Assembly: GCA_964370075.1 (NCBI GenBank)
Contig: CAYJHC010000005.1
Location: forward strand, 1 to 40,749
Direction: 5' to 3'
Length of the DNA: 40,749 nucleotides
Origin: CAYJHC01 sp964370075
Lineage (GTDB): Bacteria; Bacillota; Clostridia; Peptostreptococcales; Anaerovoracaceae
This document shows positions 33,474 through 40,749 of the stretch, one piece after another; positions within the stretch are counted from its first letter, which is position 1, and the number at the start of each line of letters is the position of its first letter. The notes below the pieces were generated by a model, which was not told the DNA's origin, ran no database searches, and saw only the letters and a program-made list of their open reading frames with translations. The position numbers were made by a program, and so were the translations under genes.

Positions 33474-33977
33474 TTATGCTTCTGCTTTTTCGTCAGCAAT
33501 AGCTTTAAATGTTCTAACTGCCTTAGATATTGGCGATTGTATGCTACCCATAAACTTAGCAATAAGCACATCTCTTGATGGAATGTTAGCAAGCTTTTCA
33601 ACTTCTTCAGCCGAACAAACTTTTCCTTCAACAACACCTGCTTTTAAAGTCATTTTCTTCATGCCTTTAATAGCTTCATTAACTAATCTAGATGGTGCAG
33701 TTTCATCATCATAACTGATAGCAAAGGCGCTAGGTCCTTCAAGAACCTCTCCTAGTTGCTCGTATTCTGTTCCTGCAATAGCTCTTTTAACTAATGTATT
33801 TTTGTAAACAGTGTAATCAACATTTGCTTCTCTAAGTTTACATCTTAACGCATCCGCCTCAGCTACAGTTATTCCCATATAGTCAACAACTACAGCAGAC
33901 TTAGCTTTAGAAAACTTTTCACTAATTTCATCAATTACGACTTGTTTTTTCTGGTAAATTTCTTTTGTCTCGCTCAT
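33474..33977 (-). CDS. rplJ: Ribosomal protein L10
   Basis: L10 binds 23S rRNA and carries the L7/L12 dimers at its C-terminal helix. The N-terminal domain shows the family pattern KSAVVVDYMGITVAEADALR and the segment NTLVKRAI. The longest frame begins at 34013, but ATG at 33977 (MSETKEIYQ) follows AAAGGAG with 7-nt spacing and is chosen, giving 167 residues. The L10 leader RNA with its attenuator lies just upstream, so the gene pair rplJ-rplL is probably autoregulated by L10. Confidence 0.98.
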   Translation of the reverse strand: MSETKEIYQKKQVVIDEISEKFSKAKSAVVVDYMGITVAEADALRCKLREANVDYTVYKNTLVKRAIAGTEYEQLGEVLEGPSAFAISYDDETAPSRLVNEAIKGMKKMTLKAGVVEGKVCSAEEVEKLANIPSRDVLIAKFMGSIQSPISKAVRTFKAIADEKAEA

Positions 33978-34029
33978 TTTACATCTCCTTTCTGACCATG
34001 CCCGTATGCACAATCTCTTTTCTTTGGTA

Positions 34030-34130
34030 CTTATAAAAAACCTTGCCTGTTGTACACATGCAAGGTCAATATTTTTATATTGTACCTCGGCGGGAAATTA
34101 AGTTTTCACACCCGCTGTCTACGGTTTTCT
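34030..34130 (-). ncRNA. L10 leader RNA (rplJ-rplL autoregulatory element)
   Basis: On the leftward strand ACCGTAGACAGCGGGTG, a variable stretch, then TTCCCGCCGAGGTA match the conserved core of the ribosomal L10 leader (stem CGGG/CCCG, flanking GACAG and CCGAGGT). The known element binds L10(L12)4. It ends in the attenuator hairpin at 34033-34066. Confidence 0.85.
34033..34066 (-). terminator. Attenuator hairpin in the L10 leader
   Basis: ACCTTGC and GCAAGGT (7 bp) enclose a 13-nt loop and are followed on the leftward strand by TTTTTT. The position between the L10-binding core and rplJ fits transcription attenuation. Confidence 0.8.
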
Positions 34131-34161
34131 TTCATTATTAAGTTAAAGTTTATCCGGTATA

Positions 34162-34860
34162 TTAGTTTCCTATCTTAGCTGCGTTTATCTTAGCTCCAGG
34201 TCCCATTGTAGAAGCAACAGTGATGCTCTTTAGGTATGTTCCTTTAGCTGCAGATGGCTTAGCTTTTACGATAGCTTCTAATAGTGCATTAAAGTTATCA
34301 GTTAACTTCTCTGCTCCAAATGAAACTTTTCCGATGTTTGTATGTACAATATTTCCTTTATCTAGTCTATATTCTACTTTACCAGCTTTGATTTCTTCTA
34401 AAGCTTTTTTAACATCCATTGTAACTGTTCCCGATTTAGGATTTGGCATTAAGCCTTTAGGTCCTAATACTTTACCTAGTCTACCAACAACTCCCATCAT
34501 ATCTGGTGTTGCAACAATTACGTCAAAATCAAACCAATTTTCAGTTTGAATCTTTTGCGCAAGTTCCTCAGCTCCTACAAAATCAGCTCCAGCTTCTTCT
34601 GCTTCAGTCGCCTTAGGTCCTTTTGCAAATACTAATACTTTTTTAGTTTTTCCTGTTCCGTGTGGAAGTACCATCGCTCCTCTAATTTGTTGATCTGCGT
34701 GTCTTCCATCTACTCCAAGTCTAATGTGAACTTCTACGCTCTCATCAAACTTAGCGCTAGCACCTTTAACTACAAGTTCTAGTGCATCTTTTTGATCATA
34801 AAGCTCGTCATGGTTTATTAACTTAGCGGCTTCTAGATATTTCTTTCCGTGTTTAGGCAT
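34162..34860 (-). CDS. rplA: Ribosomal protein L1
   Basis: L1 forms the mobile stalk near the E site. The protein (232 residues) has the family motifs KFDESVEVHIRLGVDGRHADQQIRG at the start of domain I, the domain II segment TPDMMGVVGRLGKVLGPKGLMPNPKSGTVT, and the C-terminal return to domain I. AGGAGGAAAAA precedes the ATG. It lies 42 nt after rplK, as in most bacteria. Confidence 0.98.
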   Translation of the reverse strand: MPKHGKKYLEAAKLINHDELYDQKDALELVVKGASAKFDESVEVHIRLGVDGRHADQQIRGAMVLPHGTGKTKKVLVFAKGPKATEAEEAGADFVGAEELAQKIQTENWFDFDVIVATPDMMGVVGRLGKVLGPKGLMPNPKSGTVTMDVKKALEEIKAGKVEYRLDKGNIVHTNIGKVSFGAEKLTDNFNALLEAIVKAKPSAAKGTYLKSITVASTMGPGAKINAAKIGN

Positions 34861-34902
34861 TTTTTCCTCCTCTTGGTACTAACGGCTTTCGCCTCCCAAT
34901 AA

Positions 34903-35328
34903 TTAGTCTTCAACTACAATTCCCATACTTCTTGCTGTTCCACAAATCATTTCAGTAGCAGCTTCCACAGTAGCAGCATTTAAGTCCGCCATTTTTGTCT
35001 TAGCGATCTCTTCTGCTTGTGCTCTTTTAATAGTAGCTACTTTAGTTTTATTAGGTTCACCAGAAGCTTTATCTAATCCAGCAGCTTTCTTTAAAAGTAC
35101 TGCAGCAGGTGGTGTCTTACATATAAAACTAAAGGACTTATCTGCATATACTGTAATTACAGCCGGTATAATCATACCTTGTTGGTCTTGAGTTTTAGCA
35201 TTAAACTGTTTACAGAAATCCATAATGTTAACGCCTTTTTGACCTAGGGCTGGTCCAACAGGTGGTGCAGGTGTAGCTCCTCCAGCAGGGATTTGAAGTT
35301 TGATATATCCGTCAATCTTCTTTGCCAT
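34903..35328 (-). CDS. rplK: Ribosomal protein L11
   Basis: L11 binds the GTPase-associated region of 23S rRNA. The N-terminal Pro-rich domain (IPAGGATPAPPVGPALGQKGVNIMDFCKQFN) and the RNA-binding C-terminal domain (IAKTKMADLNAATVEAATEMICGTARSMGI) are complete at 141 residues. AAAGGAGGAAAAAG precedes the ATG. It follows nusG by 60 nt. Confidence 0.98.
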   Translation of the reverse strand: MAKKIDGYIKLQIPAGGATPAPPVGPALGQKGVNIMDFCKQFNAKTQDQQGMIIPAVITVYADKSFSFICKTPPAAVLLKKAAGLDKASGEPNKTKVATIKRAQAEEIAKTKMADLNAATVEAATEMICGTARSMGIVVED

Positions 35329-35388
35329 TCTTTTTCCTCCTTTCCATAATATTCATATATGAAATGATATTATCATTTACATAACATA

Positions 35389-35961
35389 TTAAAGTTTGTC
35401 TATCTGGGCAAATTCCAAATCGATTGGAATTTCTCTTCCATTTACTGAGACCTTAACCTTTGCTCTATGCTTATCCTCAACAACCTCTTCTACTACTCCA
35501 ACTGAGCCTTCAAATGGTGCATTAATAACTCGAATACTATCTCCTACTTTAAGATCTAAATCCACATCGATTTTCTCTATTCCCATTCTTCTAACTTCAT
35601 CTAGCGAAAGTGGTATAGGGTTTGATCCATGGCCTACAAAGCCAGTAACACCTTGGGTATTTCTAACTAAGTACCATGACTCATTTGTGATTATCATCTT
35701 AACAATTACATAGCCAGGAAAAACTTTACGGGACTTAACTTCCATTTTTCCTTTTTTTAATTCTACTTTTTGTTCTCTAGGCACAACTACACTTAAAATT
35801 AGATCTCCCATATCTCTATTCTCAGCTAATTTTTCTATGTTCAGTTTAACCTTGTCTTCGTGACCAGAATAAGTGTGAATAACATACCATTTAGGAGTAC
35901 CATCACCACGCAATCCTTCCTGTTCACCAAACTCTCTTGCTTTTGTTTCAAATTCAGACAT
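35389..35961 (-). CDS. nusG: Transcription termination/antitermination factor NusG
   Basis: NusG binds RNA polymerase and modulates pausing and termination. The NGN domain (WYVIHTYSGHEDKVKLNIEK to about residue 130, with FPGYVIVKM) and the KOW domain (VGDSIRVINAPFEGSVGVVEEV) are complete. It has about 18 extra acidic residues before the NGN domain; an internal start there lacks a good ribosome site, so the ATG at 35961 is kept. It lies 19 nt after secE. Confidence 0.97.
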   Translation of the reverse strand: MSEFETKAREFGEQEGLRGDGTPKWYVIHTYSGHEDKVKLNIEKLAENRDMGDLILSVVVPREQKVELKKGKMEVKSRKVFPGYVIVKMIITNESWYLVRNTQGVTGFVGHGSNPIPLSLDEVRRMGIEKIDVDLDLKVGDSIRVINAPFEGSVGVVEEVVEDKHRAKVKVSVNGREIPIDLEFAQIDKL

Positions 35962-35980
35962 TATAATCCTCTTCTATTCC

Positions 35981-36259
35981 CTATAAATTAATTCCCATTA
36001 ATTGCTTAAGAATTGCTAGGAAACCTGTATCAATAATCCAAAATGCTGCAGCGAAAAATACACAAGCAACTAAAACCAATGCAGTATATGCTCCTAATTC
36101 TTTTCTTGTAGGCCATACTACTTTTTTCATTTCAGTTTTTACACCTTTGAAATATTCTTTTAAACCACCTCTACGTCGCTTTTTTCCAGCTTGAGCCTGA
36201 ACTGTTGCCAATCTACTTCTCTTTTTTTGAGGTTCCTTGGTTGCTTTTTCCTTAGCCAT
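35981..36259 (-). CDS. secE: Protein translocase subunit SecE
   Basis: SecE clamps SecY in the translocon. The 92 residues have a basic N-terminal tail rich in Lys and Arg (to about residue 33), the amphipathic helix YFKGVKTEMKKVVWPTRKEL that is the family signature, and a single membrane segment (about 56-80). AAGGAGAAACAA precedes the ATG. It lies 17 nt after rpmG and leads directly into nusG. Confidence 0.96.
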   Translation of the reverse strand: MAKEKATKEPQKKRSRLATVQAQAGKKRRRGGLKEYFKGVKTEMKKVVWPTRKELGAYTALVLVACVFFAAAFWIIDTGFLAILKQLMGINL

Positions 36260-36276
36260 TTGTTTCTCCTTACTAA

Positions 36277-36426
36277 CTACTTAGTTTCCTTATGTGCTGT
36301 ATGTTTCTTGCAAAATTTACAGTATTTATTAAACTCAACTCTATCCGGGTTATTTTTCTTGTTCTTAATAGTGTCATAATTTCTTTGCTTACATTCTGTG
36401 CAAGCTAATGTTACTTTTACTCTCAT
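36277..36426 (-). CDS. rpmG: Ribosomal protein L33
   Basis: A 49-residue protein starting MRVKVTLACTECKQRNY, with two CxxC zinc pairs (CTEC and CKFC) and the family tail ending KYCKFCKKHTAHKETK. This is the zinc-binding form of L33. GGAGG lies 10 nt before the ATG at 36426. It heads the leftward rpmG-secE-nusG-rplKAJL transcript. Confidence 0.96.
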   Translation of the reverse strand: MRVKVTLACTECKQRNYDTIKNKKNNPDRVEFNKYCKFCKKHTAHKETK

Positions 36427-36447
36427 TACTGCTATTCCTCCATTCAA

Positions 36448-36473
36448 CTAAAAATTAGAGCCTTTTCGGCTCT
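36448..36473 (-). terminator. Attenuator-like hairpin in the rpmG leader
   Basis: AGAGCC and GGCTCT (6 bp, GC-rich) enclose GAAAA and are followed on the leftward strand by AATTTTTAG. It lies between the promoter at 36504-36532 and the rpmG start, so it can only act on this operon, as a partial terminator or a stabilising hairpin. Confidence 0.6.
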
Positions 36474-36503
36474 CTTTGGCTATTCTATTCAAGTCGCTTA
36501 GAT

Positions 36504-36532
36504 ATTTTACCTCATAACAATTGAATTGTCAA
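36504..36532 (-). promoter_or_regulatory. Promoter of the rpmG-secE-nusG-rplKAJL operon
   Basis: A consensus TTGACA (36532-36527) and TAAAAT (36509-36504) with 17 nt between them. Transcription would start near 36497, about 70 nt before rpmG. Confidence 0.85.
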
Positions 36533-36587
36533 TAGTATCAAGGATTGAATTTAACGAATTAGGCAAAATTTTCTTATCCAAAAATTT

Positions 36588-36622
36588 CAACACAGCGCTA
36601 TACAGCTATAGGTACACTGTGT
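36588..36622. repeat. Nested inverted repeat of unknown role
   Basis: AACACAG and CTGTGTT (7 bp) enclose a second pair, CTATA and TATAG, forming a hairpin with an internal loop. It lies in the 408-base gap between rpmG and nox, outside both transcripts as drawn. No T tract follows that would make it a terminator for nox, which has one at 36728-36772. Confidence 0.5.
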
Positions 36623-36727
36623 TCCCACTTAAAAGGGTATTCCTAGCTCATTACTTCAAAGTAAAAAGAAAAGGGCCGCCTCTTTTAATTGAATAGTTGC
36701 GGTAAAAACTAGAAAGTATTTTCTTGT

Positions 36728-36772
36728 AAAAAAATGAGAGGAGGGATGCACATTCTAACCCTTCTCCTCTCA
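36728..36772 (-). terminator. Terminator after the NADH oxidase gene
   Basis: On the leftward strand TGAGAGGA...GGG and CCC...TCCTCTCA pair over 11 or more bp, with TTTTTTT following. It lies 63 nt past the stop at 36835. Confidence 0.9.
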
Positions 36773-36834
36773 ATAACATAATTGTTTTGTCAACATGTCA
36801 CCAACACATAAATCGAACTATCAAAGTGGCCTTT

Positions 36835-38166
36835 CTACTCTGCTGAAAGTGCCGCCATAGTTATATAGTTATACGGTTTATTAAAGTGAGGCAAGAAAAA
36901 AATATCTGTAAGCTTTAATTTATCAATAGTAACTTTCTCTTGAACCGCTAACGAAAACATATGTATCCCCATAGACATATCATACGTAGATGCCATTTGC
37001 GCTCCTAAGACTACTCTTGTTTTCTTGTCATAAACTATTCTTAAAGTTACTGTATCATTTTCTTTCATGAATTCTGGCCTTTGGTTATCAGTAAATGCAG
37101 TTACCCCTACATCATATCCAAATTTTTTAGCCCGTTCTTCATTTAGACCCGTTGAAACCATATGTAATCCCCATATACTTATTCCATTTGACCCTTGAAC
37201 TCCAATAGTTTCTAAAGCTGTTCCACAAACATTGTGTGCAGCCACAATTCCTGACCTAACTGCATTTGTCGCCAAAGCAATATAGTTCACATCATCAATA
37301 CTATTGTCAAAAACTGTAGCACAGTCACCAATTGCATATACATCGTGATCAGATGTTCTTTGGTGTCTATCTATTAAGTATGCACCATTCTTGAATAATG
37401 TCAGGTTTTCTTCCCCTAGCTGGCTATTTGGTTTAAAGCCTACTGCTAAAATAACCATATCTGCTTTATATGTAGCTTTATCTGTTACAACTGCTTCTAC
37501 TGCAGTTTCTCCCTCTAGCCTATCTACTTTTTCTCCAAACGCAAGCTTAACTCCATTATTTTTAAGAGTCTCTTCCATTTTTTCACAAAGGTCTTTGTCA
37601 TAGTAGGTGCTTAGGCAATTTTCAGCCATATCAATTAATGTTACTTCTTTCCCAATTCTTACAAAAGCTTCTGCAAGTTCTACCCCAATGTATCCAGCTC
37701 CTACAACTGCAACTTTATTTACATTAGTAGATTTTAATTTTTCTATAACTTCTGCTGCATTTTGATAAAGTTTTACCTGCTGTACATTTTCCAAGTCTTT
37801 CCCTGGAAGATTTGGAATAATGGGCTTTGATCCTGTTGCTAAAATAAGCTTATCGTAATCTTCGACTATCTCATTCCCTTCTTTATCTTCAGCAGTTACT
37901 CTTTTGTTTTTAAAGTCAATATTTCCCACAGCTGTTTCCATATAAACTCTAGCGCCTTTAGATTCTAAAATTTCTTTATTTGAGTAGAATAAACCTTCTG
38001 CGCCTTCTATCTGCCTGCCTATCCAAAGAGCCATGCCACAACCCAAGAAACTAATATTATCGTTACTATCAAAAACTACAACTTCATTTCCTTTATAGTT
38101 ATCTAAAATGGTATTAATTGCCGCTGTTCCTGCATGATTTGCTCCAACTACTATTATTTTACTCAT
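36835..38166 (-). CDS. nox: NADH oxidase (water-forming type), FAD-dependent
   Basis: A flavoprotein that reduces O2 with NADH. The first FAD motif is replaced by the Nox-type start IIVVGANHAGTAAINTIL. Cys43 in SFLGCGMALW is the single redox cysteine (sulfenic acid form) typical of water-forming oxidases. The NADH motif VVGAGYIGVELAEAF and the second FAD site YAIGDCATVFD follow. The longest frame begins at 38238 without a ribosome site; ATG at 38166 follows GGAGGAGAACGT and gives 443 residues, the family size. In an anaerobe it would serve oxygen protection. CoA-disulfide reductase is a related alternative. Confidence 0.92.
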   Translation of the reverse strand: MSKIIVVGANHAGTAAINTILDNYKGNEVVVFDSNDNISFLGCGMALWIGRQIEGAEGLFYSNKEILESKGARVYMETAVGNIDFKNKRVTAEDKEGNEIVEDYDKLILATGSKPIIPNLPGKDLENVQQVKLYQNAAEVIEKLKSTNVNKVAVVGAGYIGVELAEAFVRIGKEVTLIDMAENCLSTYYDKDLCEKMEETLKNNGVKLAFGEKVDRLEGETAVEAVVTDKATYKADMVILAVGFKPNSQLGEENLTLFKNGAYLIDRHQRTSDHDVYAIGDCATVFDNSIDDVNYIALATNAVRSGIVAAHNVCGTALETIGVQGSNGISIWGLHMVSTGLNEERAKKFGYDVGVTAFTDNQRPEFMKENDTVTLRIVYDKKTRVVLGAQMASTYDMSMGIHMFSLAVQEKVTIDKLKLTDIFFLPHFNKPYNYITMAALSAE

Positions 38167-38464
38167 ACGTTCTCCTCCTCTATTACTATAGTTAAGTTTA
38201 GCTTTTAACTCTATATCTAATTTATTACCCATAAACATTTAATCCAAACCCTTCTCACAAAAAACATTTTTTACAATTCAAGCCTTTTTAGGCCCTATCA
38301 GTTTCTTCCCAACTCTGCTTACAGATTAACAATCATTTCATTTAAGCTTAGCTTTTCAAGATCAAACAATAAGCAATTAAACTATAGTTCTTCTAATTCA
38401 AACATTATGCCCTACATAAATCCGCTAATTTAGCAGAAAGAAATTCTAACCAATATAATTTTTA

Positions 38465-38501
38465 AGAGCAAAGAGGCTAACTAGAACATTCGCTTTGCTC
38501 T
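38465..38501. repeat. Inverted repeat in the nox-phoU-like intergenic gap
   Basis: AGAGCAAAG and CTTTGCTCT, 9-bp arms around a 19-nt loop. Neither strand has a good T tract. It is the only structure I see in the 483-base gap 38167-38649, which is A/T-rich and carries divergent control regions; a TATACT at 38540-38545 might serve the rightward genes but lacks a -35. Confidence 0.45.
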
Positions 38502-38649
38502 ATCATAATTTTCTACTCCCAATTTTCACTAAAATAGGCTATACTTAACAGTAAAGAATATGCACTAATACTATTTCCCTTTTAAATAATTTTTATTTTG
38601 CTCAGACATCTTTTCCCCCTATTGAAATGTAACCACGAAAGGAGTTTCT

Positions 38650-39300
38650 ATGTTCTTCCAGAAAAAAAATGACTTAAAGAATACCTTCGCCCCATTTAAT
38701 CAAGCAACCTCTTCTAGCTTAATAAATTTCAGCAAATTTATAGAGATATACTTCAAGGACAATCAGTCACCTTCTCTAGAAAAAATATACGAAAAAATTA
38801 ACGAAGATGAGCATGCCTCAGATATATTAAGGAGAGATTTAATTTCAAATTTAACAAACATACCTATGCTCCCAAAAACTAGAGGAGAATTACTTGAACT
38901 TCTAATTTTGCTTGATGAAATACCAAATGCCTGCCAAGAAATATCAAGGCAAATTATTTGCGAGGCGGCAATTCTGCCTAGCTTTACTTCAACTTACATA
39001 ACTAATATAGTATCAATCACCCTAAAACAGCATCAATCTCTACTTTTGGCATTAGAGAACCTCTTTGTCGATTACGAGCTTTTATTAAAAGAAACCCAAA
39101 CCCTCACAGTAATTAGCAACTTAGAAAAGGAAGTAGACTATGTAGAGATTTCTCTAATTAAAGAAATCTTCCAATCAGATCTTCCTCTTGCCGAAAAAAT
39201 GTATTTTAAAGAAATAATAAATAAAATCTGTGATATTTCTGATTTAATCGAAGATATCGCTGATTCAATTCAAGTAATGGCGGTTCTTAGAAAGGTGTAA
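38650..39300 (+). CDS. PhoU-like DUF47 protein
   Basis: The 216-residue product is all helical and acidic, with the DUF47/TIGR00153 pattern: FFQKKNDL at the start, EDEHASDILRRDLISNL in the middle, then DEIPNACQEISR and the late EISDLIEDIADSIQ-like helix (ICDISDLIEDIADSIQV). It usually accompanies a PiT phosphate transporter, as here, and probably controls it; metal binding by the acidic helices is likely. AAAGGAG lies 5 nt before the ATG. Confidence 0.9.
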   Translation: MFFQKKNDLKNTFAPFNQATSSSLINFSKFIEIYFKDNQSPSLEKIYEKINEDEHASDILRRDLISNLTNIPMLPKTRGELLELLILLDEIPNACQEISRQIICEAAILPSFTSTYITNIVSITLKQHQSLLLALENLFVDYELLLKETQTLTVISNLEKEVDYVEISLIKEIFQSDLPLAEKMYFKEIINKICDISDLIEDIADSIQVMAVLRKV

Positions 39301-39433
39301 CAAGGCCTTCCAGAATCATAATTATGAATTACGTATTTTAGCAGTCTTCAGTTCTTTCACGATTCTAGACCCAATATAAATTAATAATAAGAGAATTGAA
39401 AATAAAATTGGATATTAAGGTAGGATAAATTAA

Positions 39434-40390
39434 ATGTTAGGATTATGGTCAGTAACTTCAGGTGCATTCCTAGGATGGACCCTAGGTGCAAATGATGCAT
39501 CTAATGTATTTGGTGTAGCTGTGTCTACCCGTGTAGTTAAATATTGGGTAGCTGTAACTTTGACTGCAATTTTTGTAATAATTGGAGCACTTTTTGATGG
39601 AGCCCACGGCATTGAAAATCTAAGTAACTACAGTTTTGAAAGCGGAGTAACTACAGTCCTTGCAGCATTTTTGGTAATGCTTGCTGCAGGAATAACTGTA
39701 ATGGGAATGACCATACTTTCCCTTCCTGTTTCCACATCACAGTGTGTAGTTGGCTCAGTTATCGGTTACGGCTTACTTCAAGGGCAATCTGACCTTTCTG
39801 CTACGCTCAGCTTCTTAGGGGCATGGATAATAACTCCTATTGGCGCCGGTATTTTAGGTTTCCTAATGTACTACATAGCAGAAAAGCTTATTTCAGATAA
39901 AAAGAAATCTCTTAATAGTTATGATAGAATTATTAAGATAGGCTATTATGTAGCAGGTATCTTTGGCGCATATTCTCTTGGCGCAAATAATGTAGCAAAT
40001 ATAACAGCCCTTTACTCAGGAGAATTAGCCTTAATAAGCACTACCACTGCAACTCTAATCGGTGGATTTTCAATCGCTATTGGCGTTCTAACTTATAGTA
40101 GAAAAGTAATGTATACCGTAGGCGAAAAGATTACTTCATTAAATCAGTTATCCGGCTTTTTAGTTGTTTTTTCTTGTGCTATTGTCGTTTATATTTTTGC
40201 GCAAATTGGAATTCCTGTTTCATCATCTCAGGCAATTGTTGGTGCTGTCGTCGGTGTTGGTTTAACTAAAGGAATTGCCACAGTAAACTTTAAAGTAATA
40301 AGGAATATTTTCTTTGCCTGGTTCGGTACACCTACAATCTCTTGTTTAATTAGCTTATGTTTTGCATATGTTGCAACTAAGTACCTGTAA
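39434..40390 (+). CDS. PiT family inorganic phosphate transporter
   Basis: A membrane protein of 318 residues with about ten hydrophobic segments in two inverted halves. Each half carries the PiT signature: LGANDASNVFG near residue 17 and LGANNVANITALYSG near 185. Each half also has a VSTSQ or VSSSQ loop (LPVSTSQCVVGSVIGYG and IPVSSSQAIVGAVVG). Phosphate enters with Na+ or H+; the sodium traits of the ATP synthase make Na+ plausible. It follows the DUF47 gene by 133 nt, with GGTAGGA as a weak ribosome site. Confidence 0.93.
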   Translation: MLGLWSVTSGAFLGWTLGANDASNVFGVAVSTRVVKYWVAVTLTAIFVIIGALFDGAHGIENLSNYSFESGVTTVLAAFLVMLAAGITVMGMTILSLPVSTSQCVVGSVIGYGLLQGQSDLSATLSFLGAWIITPIGAGILGFLMYYIAEKLISDKKKSLNSYDRIIKIGYYVAGIFGAYSLGANNVANITALYSGELALISTTTATLIGGFSIAIGVLTYSRKVMYTVGEKITSLNQLSGFLVVFSCAIVVYIFAQIGIPVSSSQAIVGAVVGVGLTKGIATVNFKVIRNIFFAWFGTPTISCLISLCFAYVATKYL

Positions 40391-40494
40391 CACCCTATTG
40401 ATTTTTCATGCCAAAGGTATCATTATGTGCAAGTTTTACTAATAAGCTAGATACTATTTTATCCACTAGATGTCATATTTTAATCACTTAATTA

Positions 40495-40540
40495 AATAAT
40501 ACCCTGAAAACAAGTTATAGTTTTCAGAGTATTATTTATA
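40495..40540. terminator. Bidirectional terminator between pit and arcC
   Basis: AAATAATAC-c-CTGAAAAC pairs with GTTTTCAG-a-GTATTATTT around an 8-nt loop, with one mismatch. It serves both the rightward transporter transcript and the leftward carbamate kinase gene. Confidence 0.8.
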
Positions 40541-40549
40541 TTAGACGCC

Positions 40550-40749
40550 TTATTCCCAGACAATCACTGTTCCATCTGTGCCTTCTAAGGTTTCTTTCGC
40601 CTTATCCAATGAGGCAATATATGCTTTTTTGTCAGGATATTTTTCAACAAATTTTAAGGCAGCCATAACTTTCGGAAGCATACTTCCTGGTGCAAAATGC
40701 CCTTCTTCAATGTATTTCTTCGTTTCTGCTACTGTCATTTTATCTAAAA
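40550..40749 (-). CDS. arcC: Carbamate kinase (C-terminal part, cut by window edge)
   Basis: The 65 visible residues match the end of carbamate kinase: KKYIEEGHFAPGSMLPKVMAALKF, then the closing DGTVIVWE. The frame stays open to the right edge (LDKMTVAETKK...), so the apparent Met start at 40738 is internal. The enzyme makes ATP from carbamoyl phosphate in arginine, citrulline or purine fermentation, which fits an amino-acid-using anaerobe. Other arc genes would lie to the right. Confidence 0.92.
   Translation of the reverse strand, partial: LDKMTVAETKKYIEEGHFAPGSMLPKVMAALKFVEKYPDKKAYIASLDKAKETLEGTDGTVIVWE

Noticed and set aside
33455..33637. Small leftward frame overlapping the end of rplJ
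   Set aside because: It is an out-of-frame shadow of L10 and has no ribosome site.
38465..38501. Rho-independent terminator for nox or the DUF47 gene
   Set aside because: The stem is real but it is not downstream of either gene and has no T tract, so it is listed only as an inverted repeat.
1..40749. tRNA, rRNA, CRISPR arrays, insertion sequences or prophage genes
   Set aside because: None was found. The only direct repeats are the 39-bp units in the deacetylase gene, which are coding.

Overview
The window is AT-rich, gene-dense DNA from a low-GC Gram-positive anaerobe, most likely a member of the Clostridia, perhaps near the amino-acid-fermenting Peptostreptococcaceae. That placement is inference. 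It rests on strong AGGAGG ribosome sites, Firmicutes-type gene clusters, sigma-54 next to the glycolytic genes, a sodium-type ATP synthase c subunit, a membrane pyrophosphatase, carbamate kinase and a probable selenoprotein. Nearly everything from the left edge to about 21.2 kb, and from 23 to 38.2 kb, is read leftward. Two short rightward pairs (hom plus a SEC-C protein, and a PhoU-like protein plus PiT) interrupt this. There are no rRNA or tRNA genes, insertion sequences, prophage genes or CRISPR arrays that I can see.

Layout by region. 0-4.6 kb: F-type ATP synthase operon atpI-B-E-F-H-A-G, with gamma cut by the edge. 4.7-10.2 kb: MATE exporter, dCMP deaminase, TruA, a prepilin peptidase and glutaminyl-tRNA synthetase. 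10.2-12.1 kb: a permease and a thioredoxin-like protein whose reading frame crosses an in-frame TGA. Three operator-like ATCAA-N6-TTGAT repeats, matching the ArsR-family consensus, surround its promoter. 12.2-14.6 kb: K+-dependent membrane pyrophosphatase and SecG. 14.8-20.6 kb: glycolytic cluster rpoN-gap-pgk-tpiA-eno. 20.7-29.1 kb: TrmL, homoserine dehydrogenase, SEC-C protein, PepSY lipoprotein, YihY protein, RdgB, an unknown protein, a membrane-anchored polysaccharide deacetylase with tandem repeats and an acetyltransferase. 29.2-32.7 kb: metal-chelate type ABC importer with an FmdE protein. 33.0-36.5 kb: rpmG-secE-nusG-rplKAJL with two leader hairpins. 36.8-40.7 kb: NADH oxidase, phosphate uptake pair and the end of carbamate kinase.

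The most striking item is the 10.2-12.1 kb operon. A gene with a strong ribosome site at 10779 reads through one TGA (10642-10644), preceded by a Cys codon, into a thioredoxin fold with CxxC. A small hairpin with a GG-starting loop lies 18 nt after the TGA, as expected for a bacterial SECIS. With the ArsR-type sites and the permease, this looks like a metalloid-responsive export and redox system that uses selenocysteine. A second theme is sodium energetics: the c subunit carries the Na+ ligand set Q29/V60/E62/T63 and the pyrophosphatase carries the Na+-type glutamate E230.

Several starts were moved from the longest ORF to the codon with a well-spaced ribosome site (atpA, atpB, the MATE gene, gap, the acetyltransferase, fmdE, rplJ, nox).
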